Assembly (NCBI GenBank): GCA_018268465.1
Contig: JAFDWN010000028.1
Span: 1-64,000, forward strand
Direction: 5' to 3'
DNA: 64,000 nucleotides
From: Actinomycetota bacterium
Lineage (GTDB): Bacteria > Actinomycetota > Actinomycetes > Mycobacteriales > Mycobacteriaceae
In this document: positions 30,441 to 40,792 of the stretch, piece after piece
Layout: each line of letters begins with the position of its first letter
How positions within the stretch are numbered: the stretch's first letter is position 1
The notes under the pieces: model-generated
The model's database searches: none
What the model was told of the DNA's origin: nothing
The model's input: the letters and a program-made list of their open reading frames with translations, nothing else
Translations under genes and position numbers: made by a program

Positions 30441-33400
30441 ATGACCCTCGTACCCACGTCGACCCTGCGGCCCGCGTCCCGATATTCCTGGGTTCCCGCG
30501 GCGGCAGGCTGGACCGTCGGGATCATCGCGACGTTGTCGCTGATCGCGAGCGTGTCGCCGCTGGTGCGCCTGATCATCCGTGTGCCGCGCGAGTTCGTCA
30601 ACGACTACCTGTTCAATTTCCCCGACACCAGCTTCGCGTGGGCGTTCGTGCTGGTCCTGCTGGCTGCGGCCCTGGCGGCCCGCAAACGCATCGCGTGGTG
30701 GATCCTCGTGGGCTACATGGTCGCCGCGATCGGCTGGAACGTCGTCGACCTCGTGACCGGCGGCGACACGGTCGTGGAGGACGTCGGCGAGGTCATCGGG
30801 TTGGTCTTCCACGTCGCGTCCGTCGTGTTCCTCGTCCTGGCGCGCAAGGAATTCTGGGCGAAGGTCCGCCGCGGCGCGCTGGTCAAGGCCGCGGTGGTGC
30901 TCGTGGCGGCCATGGCCATCGGCACCCTGGTCGGCTGGGGGCTGCTCGAACTGTTCCCGGGCACCCTGGCCCGCGACGACCGCTTCCTCTACGCACTCAA
31001 CCGGGTGAGCGCCTTCGCGGGCGCCGACTCCGACATCTTCTCGGGTCATCCGCATGTGCTGGTCAACGCGCTGCTGGGGCTGTTCGGTGCGCTGGCGCTG
31101 ATGGTCGCGGCGATCGTGCTGTTCCAATCGCAACGCGCCGACAACGCGCTGACCGGCGAGGACGAATCCGCGATTCGGGGACTGCTGGAGCAGTACGGGA
31201 AGAACGACTCGCTGGGCTACTTCGCCACCCGCCGCGACAAGTCGGTGGTGTTCGCCCCCAACGGCCGCGCGGCGATCACCTACCGCGTGGAGGTCGGGGT
31301 GTGCCTGGCCAGCGGCGACCCCGTCGGCGATCCCAAGTCCTGGCCGCAGGCGATCGAAGCGTGGCTGCAGCTGTGCCAGGAGTACGGCTGGGCGCCGGGG
31401 GTGATGGGGGCGAGTTCGGCCGCGGCCCAGACCTTCCGCGAGGCCGGGCTCAACGCCCTGCAGCTCGGCGACGAGGCGATCCTCTACCCGGACAGATTCC
31501 GACTGACCGGACCCGATATGCGCGCGGTGCGCCAAGCCGTGACCCGCGCCCGCAGGTCCGGCCTGTCCGTGCGGCTGCGCCGGCACCGCGACCTGCCCCC
31601 CGAGGAGATGGCCGCGGTGATCAAGCGCGCCGACGCCTGGCGCGACACCGAGACCGAGCGGGGGTTCTCGATGGCGCTGGGCCGGCTCGGTGACAGCGCG
31701 GACGGGGACTGCCTGCTGGTGGAGGCGGTGAGCACCGGCGGGCAGGAGCGAAGCGACTCGGGGATCAGCACCGGCGGGCAGGAGCGAAGCGACTCGGGGA
31801 TCAGCACCGGCGGGCAGGAGCGAAGCGACTCGGGGATGAGTCCCGGCGGGGAGGTGGTCGCGATGCTCTCACTGGTGCCGTGGGGCAGCAACGGCCTGTC
31901 GCTGGACCTCATGCGCCGCTCACCGCAATCGCCGAACGGCACCATCGAGCTGATGGTCAGCGAGCTGGTCCAGCAGGCCGAGGACATCGGCGTCAGTCGC
32001 GTCTCACTGAATTTCGCGATGTTCCGTTCCGCCTTCGAGCAGGGTGCGCAACTGGGCGCCGGTCCGATCGCGCGCCTCTGGCGCAGCCTGCTGGTGTTCT
32101 TCTCCCGCTGGTGGCAGCTGGAAACCCTGTACCGGTCGAATATGAAGTACCAGCCGCAGTGGGTGCCGCGCTACGCCTGCTACGAGGACGCCCGGCTCGT
32201 CCCCCGCGTCGGTGTCGCCTCGGTGATCGCCGAAGGCTTCCTGATACTGCCCTTCTCACGACGCACCAGACAGCACACCGGCCACCACTCCGCCGTCCCC
32301 CGCGACGTCGTGGACACCGGAGTGCTGCATGCCGACGGCAGCGCCCCCGACGTCGAAGACTTCAGGGCCGAGGCGGAGGACGCCGAAAACGGTGGGCGCC
32401 TGCCCGAACAGGTGCGGGTCCGGATGGCCAAACTGCGGGCTCTGCAGGCCGACGGCGTCGACGCCTACCCGGTCGGCCGGCCACCCAGCCACACCATCGC
32501 CCAGGCCGTGGACGCGGCCGACGACGTGGAGCTCACCGTCGCCGGCCGGGTGCTGCGCATCCGCGACTACGGCGGTGTGCTGTTCGCCCAGCTGCGGGAC
32601 TGGTCGGGCGAGGTGCAGCTCCTGCTCGACAATTCACTGCTGCGGCAGGGCGCCACCGCCGATTTCACCGCGGCCATCGACCTGGGCGACTTGCTCGAGG
32701 CGACGGGGCGGATGGGTTACAGCAACAAGGGCACACGCTCGCTGCTCGTGCACAGTTGGCGGTTGACGGGTAAGTGCCTGCGTCCCCTGCCCGATAAATG
32801 GAAGGGTCTGACGGATCCGGAAGCCCGGGTGCGCACCCGCTACGTCGACCTTGCGATCAACACCGAGGCACGCGAGCTGATCACCGCCCGCAGCCGGGTG
32901 CTGCACGCGATCCGCGAAACCCTGTTCGGCAAGGGATTCCTGGAGGTCGAGACGCCCATCCTGCAGCAGATCCACGGCGGTGCCAACGCCCGCCCGTTCG
33001 TCACCCACATCAATGCCTACGACCTGGACCTCTACCTGCGCATCGCACCAGAGCTCTACCTCAAGCGGCTGTGCGTCGGCGGCGTCGAGCGGGTCTTCGA
33101 GCTGGGCCGCGCGTTCCGGAACGAGGGGGTGGATTTCTCCCACAACCCGGAGTTCACGCTGCTGGAGGCGTATCAGGCACACGCCGACTACGACGTCTGG
33201 CTGCACGGCTGCCGCGAACTGATCCAGAATGCGGCCGAGGCCGCCAACGGTGCGCAGGTGGTCATGCGGCCCGGCCCGGACGGCACCCTCGAACCCGTCG
33301 ACATCTCCGGCCAATGGACCGTCAAGACGGTGCACGGCGCGGTCTCGGAGGCGCTGGGCGAGGAGATCGGGCCCGAGACGGACGTCGCGACTCTGCGCAG

Positions 33401-33854
33401 GCTCTGCGACGCCGCCGACATCCCCTATCTGACCCACTGGGACGCCGGCGCGGTCGTGCTCGAACTCTACGAGCGCCTGGTGGAGGACCGCACCGAGCAC
33501 CCGACGTTCTACAAGGACTTCCCGACGTCGGTGTCGCCGTTGACGCGGCCGCACCGCAGCCGCCCGGGGGTGGCCGAGCGGTGGGATCTGGTGGCCTGGG
33601 GTGTCGAGCTGGGCACCGCCTACAGCGAGCTGACCGACCCGGTCGAACAGCGCCGCCGGCTGCAAGAGCAGTCCCTGCTGGCCGCTGGCGGTGACCCCGA
33701 GGCGATGGAACTCGACGAGGATTTCCTGCAGGCCCTGGAGTACGCGATGCCCCCGACCGGCGGTCTGGGCGTCGGCGTCGACCGGGTCGTCATGCTGATC
33801 ACCGGTCGATCCATCCGCGAGACCCTGCCCTTCCCGCTGGCCAAACCCCGCTAG
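30441..33854 (+). CDS. lysX: bifunctional lysylphosphatidylglycerol synthase / lysyl-tRNA synthetase
   Basis: LysX charges tRNA-Lys and transfers lysine to phosphatidylglycerol, giving resistance to cationic peptides. 1137 residues: six membrane segments in the first 225 residues, an MprF-like transferase domain (about 230-600), an OB-fold anticodon-binding domain (about 655-770) and a class II synthetase core with motif 2 [20 protein letters not shown] and motif 3 [13 protein letters not shown] stretch of 36-bp tandem repeats inserts about 36 extra residues in the transferase domain (430-466). ATG 30441 follows TATCCT (30427-30432) by 8 nt, nearly leaderless. Confidence 0.95.
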   Translation: MTLVPTSTLRPASRYSWVPAAAGWTVGIIATLSLIASVSPLVRLIIRVPREFVNDYLFNFPDTSFAWAFVLVLLAAALAARKRIAWWILVGYMVAAIGWNVVDLVTGGDTVVEDVGEVIGLVFHVASVVFLVLARKEFWAKVRRGALVKAAVVLVAAMAIGTLVGWGLLELFPGTLARDDRFLYALNRVSAFAGADSDIFSGHPHVLVNALLGLFGALALMVAAIVLFQSQRADNALTGEDESAIRGLLEQYGKNDSLGYFATRRDKSVVFAPNGRAAITYRVEVGVCLASGDPVGDPKSWPQAIEAWLQLCQEYGWAPGVMGASSAAAQTFREAGLNALQLGDEAILYPDRFRLTGPDMRAVRQAVTRARRSGLSVRLRRHRDLPPEEMAAVIKRADAWRDTETERGFSMALGRLGDSADGDCLLVEAVSTGGQERSDSGISTGGQERSDSGISTGGQERSDSGMSPGGEVVAMLSLVPWGSNGLSLDLMRRSPQSPNGTIELMVSELVQQAEDIGVSRVSLNFAMFRSAFEQGAQLGAGPIARLWRSLLVFFSRWWQLETLYRSNMKYQPQWVPRYACYEDARLVPRVGVASVIAEGFLILPFSRRTRQHTGHHSAVPRDVVDTGVLHADGSAPDVEDFRAEAEDAENGGRLPEQVRVRMAKLRALQADGVDAYPVGRPPSHTIAQAVDAADDVELTVAGRVLRIRDYGGVLFAQLRDWSGEVQLLLDNSLLRQGATADFTAAIDLGDLLEATGRMGYSNKGTRSLLVHSWRLTGKCLRPLPDKWKGLTDPEARVRTRYVDLAINTEARELITARSRVLHAIRETLFGKGFLEVETPILQQIHGGANARPFVTHINAYDLDLYLRIAPELYLKRLCVGGVERVFELGRAFRNEGVDFSHNPEFTLLEAYQAHADYDVWLHGCRELIQNAAEAANGAQVVMRPGPDGTLEPVDISGQWTVKTVHGAVSEALGEEIGPETDVATLRRLCDAADIPYLTHWDAGAVVLELYERLVEDRTEHPTFYKDFPTSVSPLTRPHRSRPGVAERWDLVAWGVELGTAYSELTDPVEQRRRLQEQSLLAAGGDPEAMELDEDFLQALEYAMPPTGGLGVGVDRVVMLITGRSIRETLPFPLAKPR
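31729..31836 (+). repeat. in-frame 36-bp tandem repeat, three copies, within lysX
   Basis: Three adjacent 36-bp units (31729-31764, 31765-31800, 31801-31836) differ by one base; each encodes 12 residues [13 protein letters not shown] partial fourth copy (31837-31852) follows. Each unit contains GAGCGAAGCGACTCGGGG, a nearly palindromic core. Copy number can change without breaking the frame, so strains may differ in length. Confidence 0.95.
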
Positions 33855-33931
33855 CCCGCACCGCCGGACGCCACTCAAACCTGACAGCCGGTGCACAGCT
33901 GGCCGTAAGCTTCGGCGTCCACGATGACGCT

Positions 33932-35341
33932 GTGACTTGGGTTGACCCGTCGTTGCGCCATCAGTTGGCGCACCTCTCGCTGATGCACGGCTGGCTTCCC
34001 CTGACGGCGCAGATCGTTGCAGCGGTGGCGCTGGTCGCCGCAGTCGGATTGCGCACTCGCCGCTGGCTGACGGTGGCCCTGCCCGTCGCGGCCGTCGTCG
34101 GTACCGGCCTGGTCAGCGTCACGTACTGGTACGTCACCTCCGAGGGACTGGCCGGCAATCCGGCGCCGCAGGGCCTGTGGATCTGGATCGCGCTGTCCGG
34201 TGCGGCCGTCGTGGTGCTTCTGGCGGGCTGGCCCGGTACGGCGTGGTGGCGGCGCGCCGTGTCGATGCTCGCGGTACCGCTGTCGGTGCTGTGCGCGGGC
34301 ATGGCGCTGAATATGTGGGTCGGCTACTTCCCCACCGCGCAGGCCATGTGGAATCAGCTGACGGCCGGACCGCTGCCCGACCAGACGGACCAGCACACCG
34401 TGATGGCGATGGTCAAAGAACACAAGATCCCGGCGAAGGGGTCGGTCGTGCCGGTCACGATCGGCGACGCGAGCTCGGGCTTCAAACACCGCGGCGAACT
34501 CGTCTACCTGCCGCCGGCCTGGTTCGCCACCGATCCCGCGCCACGCCTGCCGACGGTGATGATGATCGGCGGCGAATTCAACACCCCCGCCGACTGGGTG
34601 CGGGCGGGCAACGCCGTCAAGACGCTCGACGACTTCGCGGCGGCTCATCACGGCAACGCGCCGGTCGTCGTGTTCGTCGACTCCGGCGGCGCGTTCAACA
34701 ACGACACCGAATGCGTCAACGGCTCCCGCGGCAACGCGGCCGACCATCTGACCCGCGACGTCGTACCGTTCATGATCTCGAACTACGGCGTCAGCCCCGA
34801 CGCCACGGACTGGGGCATCGTCGGATGGTCGATGGGGGGCACGTGCGCGGTCGACCTGGCGGTCATGCACCCCGACATGTTCAGCGCGTTCGTCGACATC
34901 GCCGGCGACATCACCCCCAATTCGGGTAACAAGGAGCAGACCATCGCCCGTCTGTTCGGCGGCAGCGCCGCCAAGTGGGCGGCGTTCGACCCCACCACTG
35001 TGATGCGAGGCCACGGTCCCTACACCGACGTGGCGGGCTGGTTCGACGTCAACGGGGCGCCGCCGGGACCGGTGCAGGCGGGCAGCGCCGCCAACGCGGC
35101 CGCCGTCAAGGTCAGCGACCAGATGGCGGCGGCGGATTCGCTGTGCGGTCTGGGCTCCGCGAACGGAATCACCTGCGCGGTCGTCACACAACCGGGCAAC
35201 CACGACTGGCCGTTCGCCTCGCAGGCCTTCGCCGCAGCACTACCCTGGCTGGCCGGGCAACTCGGCACACCGCAGGTGGATGCCACCCCGCTGCCCGGAC
35301 CGCCTGTCGCGGCGCCGTACGTGCAGGCCGCCGCGAAGTAG
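33932..35341 (+). CDS. membrane-anchored esterase (antigen 85/esterase D-like)
   Basis: 469 residues. Three or four membrane segments occupy residues about 20-130; the rest is an alpha/beta hydrolase of the esterase D/mycolyltransferase group, with the oxyanion region MMIGGEFNTPADW, nucleophile in GWSMGG, and the final histidine in PGNHDWPFASQAF. Mycobacterial relatives hydrolyse or transfer acyl groups in the envelope; the substrate is unknown. GTG 33932 is the start. It corresponds in position to Rv1639c next to lysX. Confidence 0.82.
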   Translation: MTWVDPSLRHQLAHLSLMHGWLPLTAQIVAAVALVAAVGLRTRRWLTVALPVAAVVGTGLVSVTYWYVTSEGLAGNPAPQGLWIWIALSGAAVVVLLAGWPGTAWWRRAVSMLAVPLSVLCAGMALNMWVGYFPTAQAMWNQLTAGPLPDQTDQHTVMAMVKEHKIPAKGSVVPVTIGDASSGFKHRGELVYLPPAWFATDPAPRLPTVMMIGGEFNTPADWVRAGNAVKTLDDFAAAHHGNAPVVVFVDSGGAFNNDTECVNGSRGNAADHLTRDVVPFMISNYGVSPDATDWGIVGWSMGGTCAVDLAVMHPDMFSAFVDIAGDITPNSGNKEQTIARLFGGSAAKWAAFDPTTVMRGHGPYTDVAGWFDVNGAPPGPVQAGSAANAAAVKVSDQMAAADSLCGLGSANGITCAVVTQPGNHDWPFASQAFAAALPWLAGQLGTPQVDATPLPGPPVAAPYVQAAAK

Positions 35342-35353
35342 CCGGCACCGCGG

Positions 35354-36472
35354 TCAGTAGTCGGATTCGGCGGCCAGGAGTTCGGCGAGGAACGCGTCGC
35401 GGGCCGGCCGGCGCAGCCGGGTGCGCGCGAACATTCTGACCCGTTCACGCATCTGCGGCGTCTCCGCCGGCGCGGCGTCGGCTCCCACCGCGAGGTCGGT
35501 GCCGGCCCAATTCTGATTCCACGCACCGCTTTCGGTCAGGGGTTCGCCGGAACCGTCGACGAGGCCGACGGTGGCGCGGCCCGCGGCGTCGAGCGCACCG
35601 GTGCCCGCTACGGCGCCACACCGCAGGCGCACCGCCACACCCGCCGCAGACGGTGCACCCGTCACCGCGACCCGCACCCGCGCGACGGCGTGACCGCCCG
35701 CGGGCAGCACCTCCCACGCGACGGTGTCCTCCGCGGCGTCGAACACCCCCGGGGCGACCGCGGCCCACCGGATCGACGCCGCGCCGGTAGCCACCGCCAC
35801 CACCGGGTCGCGAGACGGATCCGGGCCCGCCGCCAGCGCGTAGTCGTCGCGGCGGCGGATCGGGTCACCCGTGGTCGCCGGACCGTCCGGCCAGCCGGGC
35901 ACACCGGTGTCGGCGGCCATCTGCGCACAGGCGCGAGCCAGCCGCGCAACCCGTTCGTCGGGCGCCGCCAGCAAGGACGTCAGCGCCGCGCCGTGCGGGG
36001 CGAGGAGAGCAGCGACCTCCGAATCGAGGGTGTCGTCGGTGAAGTAGTCCTCGGCCGCGGCGGTCAGCAACGCGACTTCACCGTCGAGCACCGCGGGGTC
36101 CAGCGCGGCGATCGCGTCCCGCTCGCTGGCGGGCCACCACCTGCGCAGCCAGTGGCCCAGGGCCAGCCGCCGCAGCGGCACGACTGCCGCCGCGCTGCTG
36201 TCCACCCCGTCGAGGTCGACGGTGGCTCCGTCGTGCGCGTCGCGCCCGGTCAGCGCCGAGACGAGCGCGATATGGCCGGGTTCGCCGACCATCTGCCACA
36301 ACCAGTCCGCGCGGGCGGCATCGGTGAAGGTGATCTGGGTGGCCGACGCGCCGGCGGGGTCGTCGACGGTCCAGGACAGCACGGCCCCGCTCACTTCCAG
36401 CACCGCCAGCAGCGGCGGCGGGGCGGCCACCGGACCAGTGCTCCATAGTCCGGAGACGGCGTGCAGCTTCAT
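35354..36472 (-). CDS. CHAT-cassette protein D, unrecognised family
   Basis: 372 residues. I see no enzymatic motif. The N-terminal 120 residues look beta-rich (AVLEVSGAVLSWTVDD, ATQITFTD); the middle is helical (VALLTAAAEDYF, VAALLAPHGAALTSLLAAPD, VARLARACAQMAAD); and the final 170 residues again beta (VAWEVLPAGGHAVARVRVAV, VAVRLRCGAVAGTG), ending in a basic helix (RVRMFARTRLRRPARDAFLAELL). It overlaps the stop of the preceding gene by 4 nt, so the two are coupled. It is a candidate regulatory partner or target of the CHAT protease. No membrane segments or signal peptide. Confidence 0.75.
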   Translation of the reverse strand: MKLHAVSGLWSTGPVAAPPPLLAVLEVSGAVLSWTVDDPAGASATQITFTDAARADWLWQMVGEPGHIALVSALTGRDAHDGATVDLDGVDSSAAAVVPLRRLALGHWLRRWWPASERDAIAALDPAVLDGEVALLTAAAEDYFTDDTLDSEVAALLAPHGAALTSLLAAPDERVARLARACAQMAADTGVPGWPDGPATTGDPIRRRDDYALAAGPDPSRDPVVAVATGAASIRWAAVAPGVFDAAEDTVAWEVLPAGGHAVARVRVAVTGAPSAAGVAVRLRCGAVAGTGALDAAGRATVGLVDGSGEPLTESGAWNQNWAGTDLAVGADAAPAETPQMRERVRMFARTRLRRPARDAFLAELLAAESDY

Positions 36473-37797
36473 CCGGCGGCCTGCGTTTCCAGCATCGACT
36501 TGATCTGCTGGCGGTGGTCCAGGCTGACCGAACGGGCGACGCCTTCGAGCAGGGACCGCATGTCGTCGACGTCGCCGCACGACTCCTGCCACACGTCGCG
36601 GCCGTGCAGCCGCGCCCACAGCCGGTTCAGATACGGGCGGCTGAACGCGGCCAGGTCGTCGATCACCTGGCGCTGTCGCGGATGCAGCGGTCCGCCGCCG
36701 GCCAGGTAGCGGCAGGCGTGCAGAACGTAAGCCTCCTTGCGGAGCCTGGCCTGGATCTGGCGGGCCAAATGGAAGCGCCCGGACGCGGCGTCGGCCAGTG
36801 GTGCCAGGTCGACGGCGACCTCGATCCCGGCGACAAGGGTGGCCTGGGTGTCCTCGGCGATCAAACCCCACGGTGCGCAGGCGCGGTCCACCTCTTCGGC
36901 GCACAGCAGTGGGATGTCGGGGAGTTCGTCGCGGTCCAGGGCCCTGCGCAGGGTGGCCCGCACCCGATCGGCGACCGCGCGGTCCAGCGGCCGATTCCCC
37001 TCGGTGACCCCCGCAACCGGCGGAGGACGTTGCGGCGCAACGGAACTGAGTCCGAGGTCGACGACCGACCAGGGCATCGCCTGGGGGTCGACGCGGGCCA
37101 GGGCACCGAGGTTGTACGGTGCGGCGTCAGCGATCAGCACCAACCAGGCCCGCTGCCGCGCTGTCGCGCCGCGATGGCCGTCGGCGTCGCCGAGGACGGT
37201 GCTCAGCCCGGCAAGAAACGGGGCGCTGGTCGCGGCGCCGGGCCGCACGTCGCGCCAGCTGTGCGCGAGTTGTTCGGTCAGCGTGGCCACCACGCGCGGA
37301 TCGCCCAGATGCCGGTCCAGCACCTCGACGGCGGTGCGGTCGCGGTCCCCGTGGACATGGCGCAGCACCGAGACCGCCGTCTGTTCACCGTCGCGGCCCG
37401 GCCGCCCCCGCGTCACCGCAAGTTCGAAGGACACCGGGAAGTACAGCTCCTGGGCATTGCCCGTGGCAATGCGGAGCCGGCGCCGCTGCGTCTTCAGCAG
37501 AACGAACCACGCTGCCGCGGAACGCAATTGATCGGCGCAGTCGGCGATCGCCCGGCACATGGCGGCCGCCACGTCGGCGGTGACGATCGGCGCCGAGTAC
37601 TGCGGGTTGGCCCGCAGCCGAAGCACCAGCGGGTCGATGATGCGTTTGACGGTGCGGCGCAACGGCGCACCGTCCTCGCCGCTGAGCACCTCGACACCCG
37701 GCCCGATGGCCCGCCACGCCCGGTCGATCACCGCCCGCCGCGGATGAGCCGGTGAGGTGGCCGCGGCCGGCGCCGCCGCGTCGGAGCCCGAACTCAT
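36469..37797 (-). CDS. CHAT-cassette protein C, unrecognised family
   Basis: 442 residues, mostly helical by composition (RTVKRIIDPLVLRLRAN, AAMCRAIADCADQLRSAAAW, TVLGDADGHRGATARQRAW, RKEAYVLHACRYLAGG). No known catalytic motif, signal peptide or membrane segment. It contains an acidic/arginine pattern unlike DNA-binding folds that I know. ATG 37797 has its own leaderless -10 and a 74-bp gap after the CHAT gene, so it and protein D can be expressed apart from the TPR-CHAT pair. Its role is unknown; being a CHAT substrate is one possibility. Confidence 0.75.
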   Translation of the reverse strand: MSSGSDAAAPAAATSPAHPRRAVIDRAWRAIGPGVEVLSGEDGAPLRRTVKRIIDPLVLRLRANPQYSAPIVTADVAAAMCRAIADCADQLRSAAAWFVLLKTQRRRLRIATGNAQELYFPVSFELAVTRGRPGRDGEQTAVSVLRHVHGDRDRTAVEVLDRHLGDPRVVATLTEQLAHSWRDVRPGAATSAPFLAGLSTVLGDADGHRGATARQRAWLVLIADAAPYNLGALARVDPQAMPWSVVDLGLSSVAPQRPPPVAGVTEGNRPLDRAVADRVRATLRRALDRDELPDIPLLCAEEVDRACAPWGLIAEDTQATLVAGIEVAVDLAPLADAASGRFHLARQIQARLRKEAYVLHACRYLAGGGPLHPRQRQVIDDLAAFSRPYLNRLWARLHGRDVWQESCGDVDDMRSLLEGVARSVSLDHRQQIKSMLETQAAG

Positions 37798-37803
37798 CGG
37801 CAC

Positions 37804-37809
37804 AGGATA
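37804..37809 (-). promoter_or_regulatory. -10 element of leaderless protein C transcript
   Basis: TATCCT on the minus strand ends 6 nt before the ATG at 37797. It would allow the second half of the CHAT cassette to be expressed independently. Confidence 0.5.
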
Positions 37810-37871
37810 CGGTGGGCGACACGGAACTCCGGTGGGCCGTTCCGGGCCGCGGCGACTCCGGCGACGGACGT

Positions 37872-39188
37872 TCACCGGGCACCGTCGACGGTGAACGTGG
37901 CCAGCGCGGCCCAGTACAGCGGGCTGGCGGCCGGTGCACCCGCGCGCCACCGCCGCATCTGCGCACGCTGCCAGCGGTTCACCGCGCACCCGGCGTCCTC
38001 GGCATCGTGCGCCCGGTCGACGGCGATGACGGTGTCGGCCATGGGATCGGTCGACGCGTCGGCGCGGGGCCCGAAACGGCGGATCCCCGCGGTGGTGACG
38101 AGCGACCACAAGGTGGCGGTGACGACCAGGGCGCCGCCCAGTACCGCCGCGGCCACCAGCCCGGTCGCCTCGTCGAATCGGTAGTCACCGCCGGATGCAC
38201 AGGCCAGCAGCGCGACCCGCGGCGGCATGGTGACACCGGCCGCGATCAGATCGGCGGCGCGCACGGGAGCCTCGGCGGCCAGATGCAGCGCGGCGCGATC
38301 GGCGCGCCCATGGCGGTCGTCGGCGGCGGTCACGTGCCCGACGAAGAGCATTCGCCCGGTCGGCAGGCCGAGTTGTCGTGTCAGCCAGGGGCCGTCGACG
38401 TCGGTGCGCCGGAACAACTCTAGCGGTGACGTCACCCGCGGGCACACCTCGCGCTCGCGCATCACCGCGGCGAAGTGCCTCACCAGCGGCGACTCCTGCG
38501 ATTGGCGTCCGAGGACCGAGCCGAGCGCGGAGTCCGGCCGCTGTCCGGGGATGCGCGGATCGAGCAGCAGTAGCGGCGGATCACCGTGCGGGCCCGTCCA
38601 CCGCGCCGGTGTGCGTGGCGCATTGGCGATATTCGGCGCGACCCCCATCAGCACATCGGCCAATTCCATCAAGCGGTAGCCCTCGGTCACGATGCCGATA
38701 TCGGCCAGCTGCCATGGGATCCGCGCGGGCGCGGTGCCGCTGGTGGTGCGCGCCTCGGCGGCGGCGCGCGACAGTTCGGCGGCGCTCGGCCCGCTCGTGG
38801 GCAGGGCCAGCAGACCCCACGGCACCCGTGCCAGCCGGGTGCTGGGGGTGACGAACAGCACCGCGCGCGGCGATGCCACACAGTCCAGGAGCAGATTCCA
38901 GGCCGGTCCGGCGATCAACGACACGCCCAGGATGTAGGCGACGGTCAGTTCGGTGTCGGGTGCGGCGAACGCGCCACGGGTCAGCGCCCGCTGCACCGCG
39001 TCGGTGCGGCTCTCCGCATCGCGCGGATCGGGCAGCGCGTCGTCCAGTTCGGCCAACGCGGCAAGCAGGATCGGCTCCTCGATCACCCACGTGACGGTGC
39101 GCGCCGGCTGCCCCACCACCCGCAGGCTCGCGTAGGTGGCCACGCCGACGTCGGCGTAGCGCAATACCAGGGTGAGCCGCTCGGTCAC
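37872..39188 (-). CDS. CHAT-domain (caspase-like) protease
   Basis: 438 residues. The C-terminal half is a CHAT domain: the predicted catalytic His285 is in MLFVGHV and Cys330 in LLACASGGD, 45 residues apart; both are followed by the typical LHLAAEAPVRAADLIAAG and GLVAAAVLGGALVVTATLWSL blocks. CHAT proteins are separase/caspase-clan cysteine proteases that in bacteria act in defence and regulated death. The N-terminal half is unassigned. GTG 39188 overlaps the TPR gene stop (GTGA), so the two are coupled. No transmembrane segments. Confidence 0.88.
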   Translation of the reverse strand: MTERLTLVLRYADVGVATYASLRVVGQPARTVTWVIEEPILLAALAELDDALPDPRDAESRTDAVQRALTRGAFAAPDTELTVAYILGVSLIAGPAWNLLLDCVASPRAVLFVTPSTRLARVPWGLLALPTSGPSAAELSRAAAEARTTSGTAPARIPWQLADIGIVTEGYRLMELADVLMGVAPNIANAPRTPARWTGPHGDPPLLLLDPRIPGQRPDSALGSVLGRQSQESPLVRHFAAVMREREVCPRVTSPLELFRRTDVDGPWLTRQLGLPTGRMLFVGHVTAADDRHGRADRAALHLAAEAPVRAADLIAAGVTMPPRVALLACASGGDYRFDEATGLVAAAVLGGALVVTATLWSLVTTAGIRRFGPRADASTDPMADTVIAVDRAHDAEDAGCAVNRWQRAQMRRWRAGAPAASPLYWAALATFTVDGAR

Positions 39189-40786
39189 GGCCACGTCGCC
39201 CACGCGGCACCGCGATCGGTGAGGTCGCGGCCGTACCGGTCGAACGCCAGCGCGCGGTACCGCTCGAGCACCGGTCCGCCGGCCGGGTCCATCCGCAACG
39301 GCGGCAGCGGGCCCAGGCGGGTCAACGGTCCGCCGTCGGGTGGGTGCGCCGCGGGGTGCAGTGGCACCGGCGCGGTCGCGGCGGAGGTCCACTCCCCCGG
39401 CCCGACCGACACCGGCTCTTCGTGGAAAGCACCACGGGCACTGTGGTATTCGATGAGCTCGCATAACACTGTCATGTCGCCCCATTCCCAGGTGGCGGCG
39501 AACGCACCGGCCAGCATGGGGGCGGAAACCCATGTCGCCCAGCGCATCCGGTCCTCCGCGTCGGCGATGGTGTACCGCACCGAATCGACGGCGAGCGCGG
39601 CGGGCACCTTGAGGTCGGCGGCCTGTTCCGATTTCGCTCGCGCGGCGGCACGGTTCGGGTCGGCCAGCGCGTCGGCACGCCAGATGCTGCCGAGGTGGTC
39701 GTCGAGGCGCGCGTACTGCAGCCAGCTGTGCCGCGCCGAGGCGTCCAGCTGCTCGCGCGCCTGCGCCACCAGTTCGACGGCGTCGGCGAACTCACCGCGG
39801 AACACCCGTATCCAGCTGCGCGCCAGCAGCACACGGTGGATGTGCAGCGGGCGGCCGACCTCACGCCAGTGCCTTTCGGCATGCCCGAAACACTCGTCGG
39901 CGTAGTCCAGCTCGCCGACCGCCATCCCCGTCAGCCCCAGATACAGCAAGCAACGGGATACCTCGTGCGCCCGCGCGTAGTGTGCGATCGCCGGGTAGGC
40001 GTCGCGCACCAGCGCCTCGGCCCTCACGTGGTCACCGGTCAGCCAGCTCGCCGCGGCGCGTTCCAGACCGGTTCTGGCGACAGCCAGTTGCCAGCCCCGC
40101 GCCTCGGCGCGCGCACCGGCCCGGCGCAACCAGGGTTCGGCCTCGGCCAGCCGTCCGGTCTCCACGCAGAACCTGCCGTATGCGGTGGCGGTGGTGACGT
40201 GGCGATGGTCGGTGGATTCCAGGCCGTCGCCCGGCCGGTCGACAGATTCGATCACTTTCTCCCACAACGGAACCGACTGTTCGTATAGATCGTCGTCACA
40301 CAGCGCCGTCGCACACAGGACGTGCGCGCGGGTGATCAGGTCATCGTGTTCGCCCGCGAGATCCGCGGGTCCCGGACCGGCGCGCAGCAGCGCTGCCAGC
40401 GCCGTCGCGGCCTCCTCGTGCGCTCCGCGCGCGGCCGCGAGCCCGGCGTCGAGGAATGCCGCGCGCCGGGCGTAGCGGCACGTCATGTGGGTGATCTCCT
40501 TATGCGGCATGGTGACCCGGTCGGCAAGGTCGGGCAGGGTGCCGCCGAGAAACCGGGTGTAGACGCCCAGACAGTCGCGGATGCGGCGGATACATTCGGC
40601 GACACCGTCATCGGCGCCGCGCACGAGGTAGATCTCGCCGAGTTGGGCGAACACCTCGAGCATCAGGTCGTCGCGGTCGACGGCCTCGATGGCCGGGATG
40701 AGAGACACCAGCAGATCACGCGCTGCGGCCTCGTCGGCGGCGAACGCGAGGTGACGGGCGCGTTCCAGCTCGGCGGGGATCGTCAC
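39185..40786 (-). CDS. TPR-like helical repeat protein of the CHAT cassette
   Basis: 533 residues built largely from paired helices of TPR character, e.g. DLMLEVFAQLGEIYLVRG, HEEAATALAALLRAG, ATAYGRFCVETGRLAEAEPW, VSRCLLYLGLTGMAVGELDY and SWIRVFRGEFADAVELVAQA. The C-terminal 80 residues are Pro/Gly-rich. TPR modules fused or linked to CHAT domains act as sensor or regulator; here the two are separate adjacent genes. GTG 40786 is placed by the leaderless TATGAT. It is the first gene of the cassette. Confidence 0.82.
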   Translation of the reverse strand: MTIPAELERARHLAFAADEAAARDLLVSLIPAIEAVDRDDLMLEVFAQLGEIYLVRGADDGVAECIRRIRDCLGVYTRFLGGTLPDLADRVTMPHKEITHMTCRYARRAAFLDAGLAAARGAHEEAATALAALLRAGPGPADLAGEHDDLITRAHVLCATALCDDDLYEQSVPLWEKVIESVDRPGDGLESTDHRHVTTATAYGRFCVETGRLAEAEPWLRRAGARAEARGWQLAVARTGLERAAASWLTGDHVRAEALVRDAYPAIAHYARAHEVSRCLLYLGLTGMAVGELDYADECFGHAERHWREVGRPLHIHRVLLARSWIRVFRGEFADAVELVAQAREQLDASARHSWLQYARLDDHLGSIWRADALADPNRAAARAKSEQAADLKVPAALAVDSVRYTIADAEDRMRWATWVSAPMLAGAFAATWEWGDMTVLCELIEYHSARGAFHEEPVSVGPGEWTSAATAPVPLHPAAHPPDGGPLTRLGPLPPLRMDPAGGPVLERYRALAFDRYGRDLTDRGAAWATWP

Positions 40787-40792
40787 CGCGCC

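Noticed and set aside
31729-31836. CRISPR-like array
   Set aside because: The three 36-bp units are adjacent without spacers and in frame inside lysX, so this is a tandem repeat, not an array.
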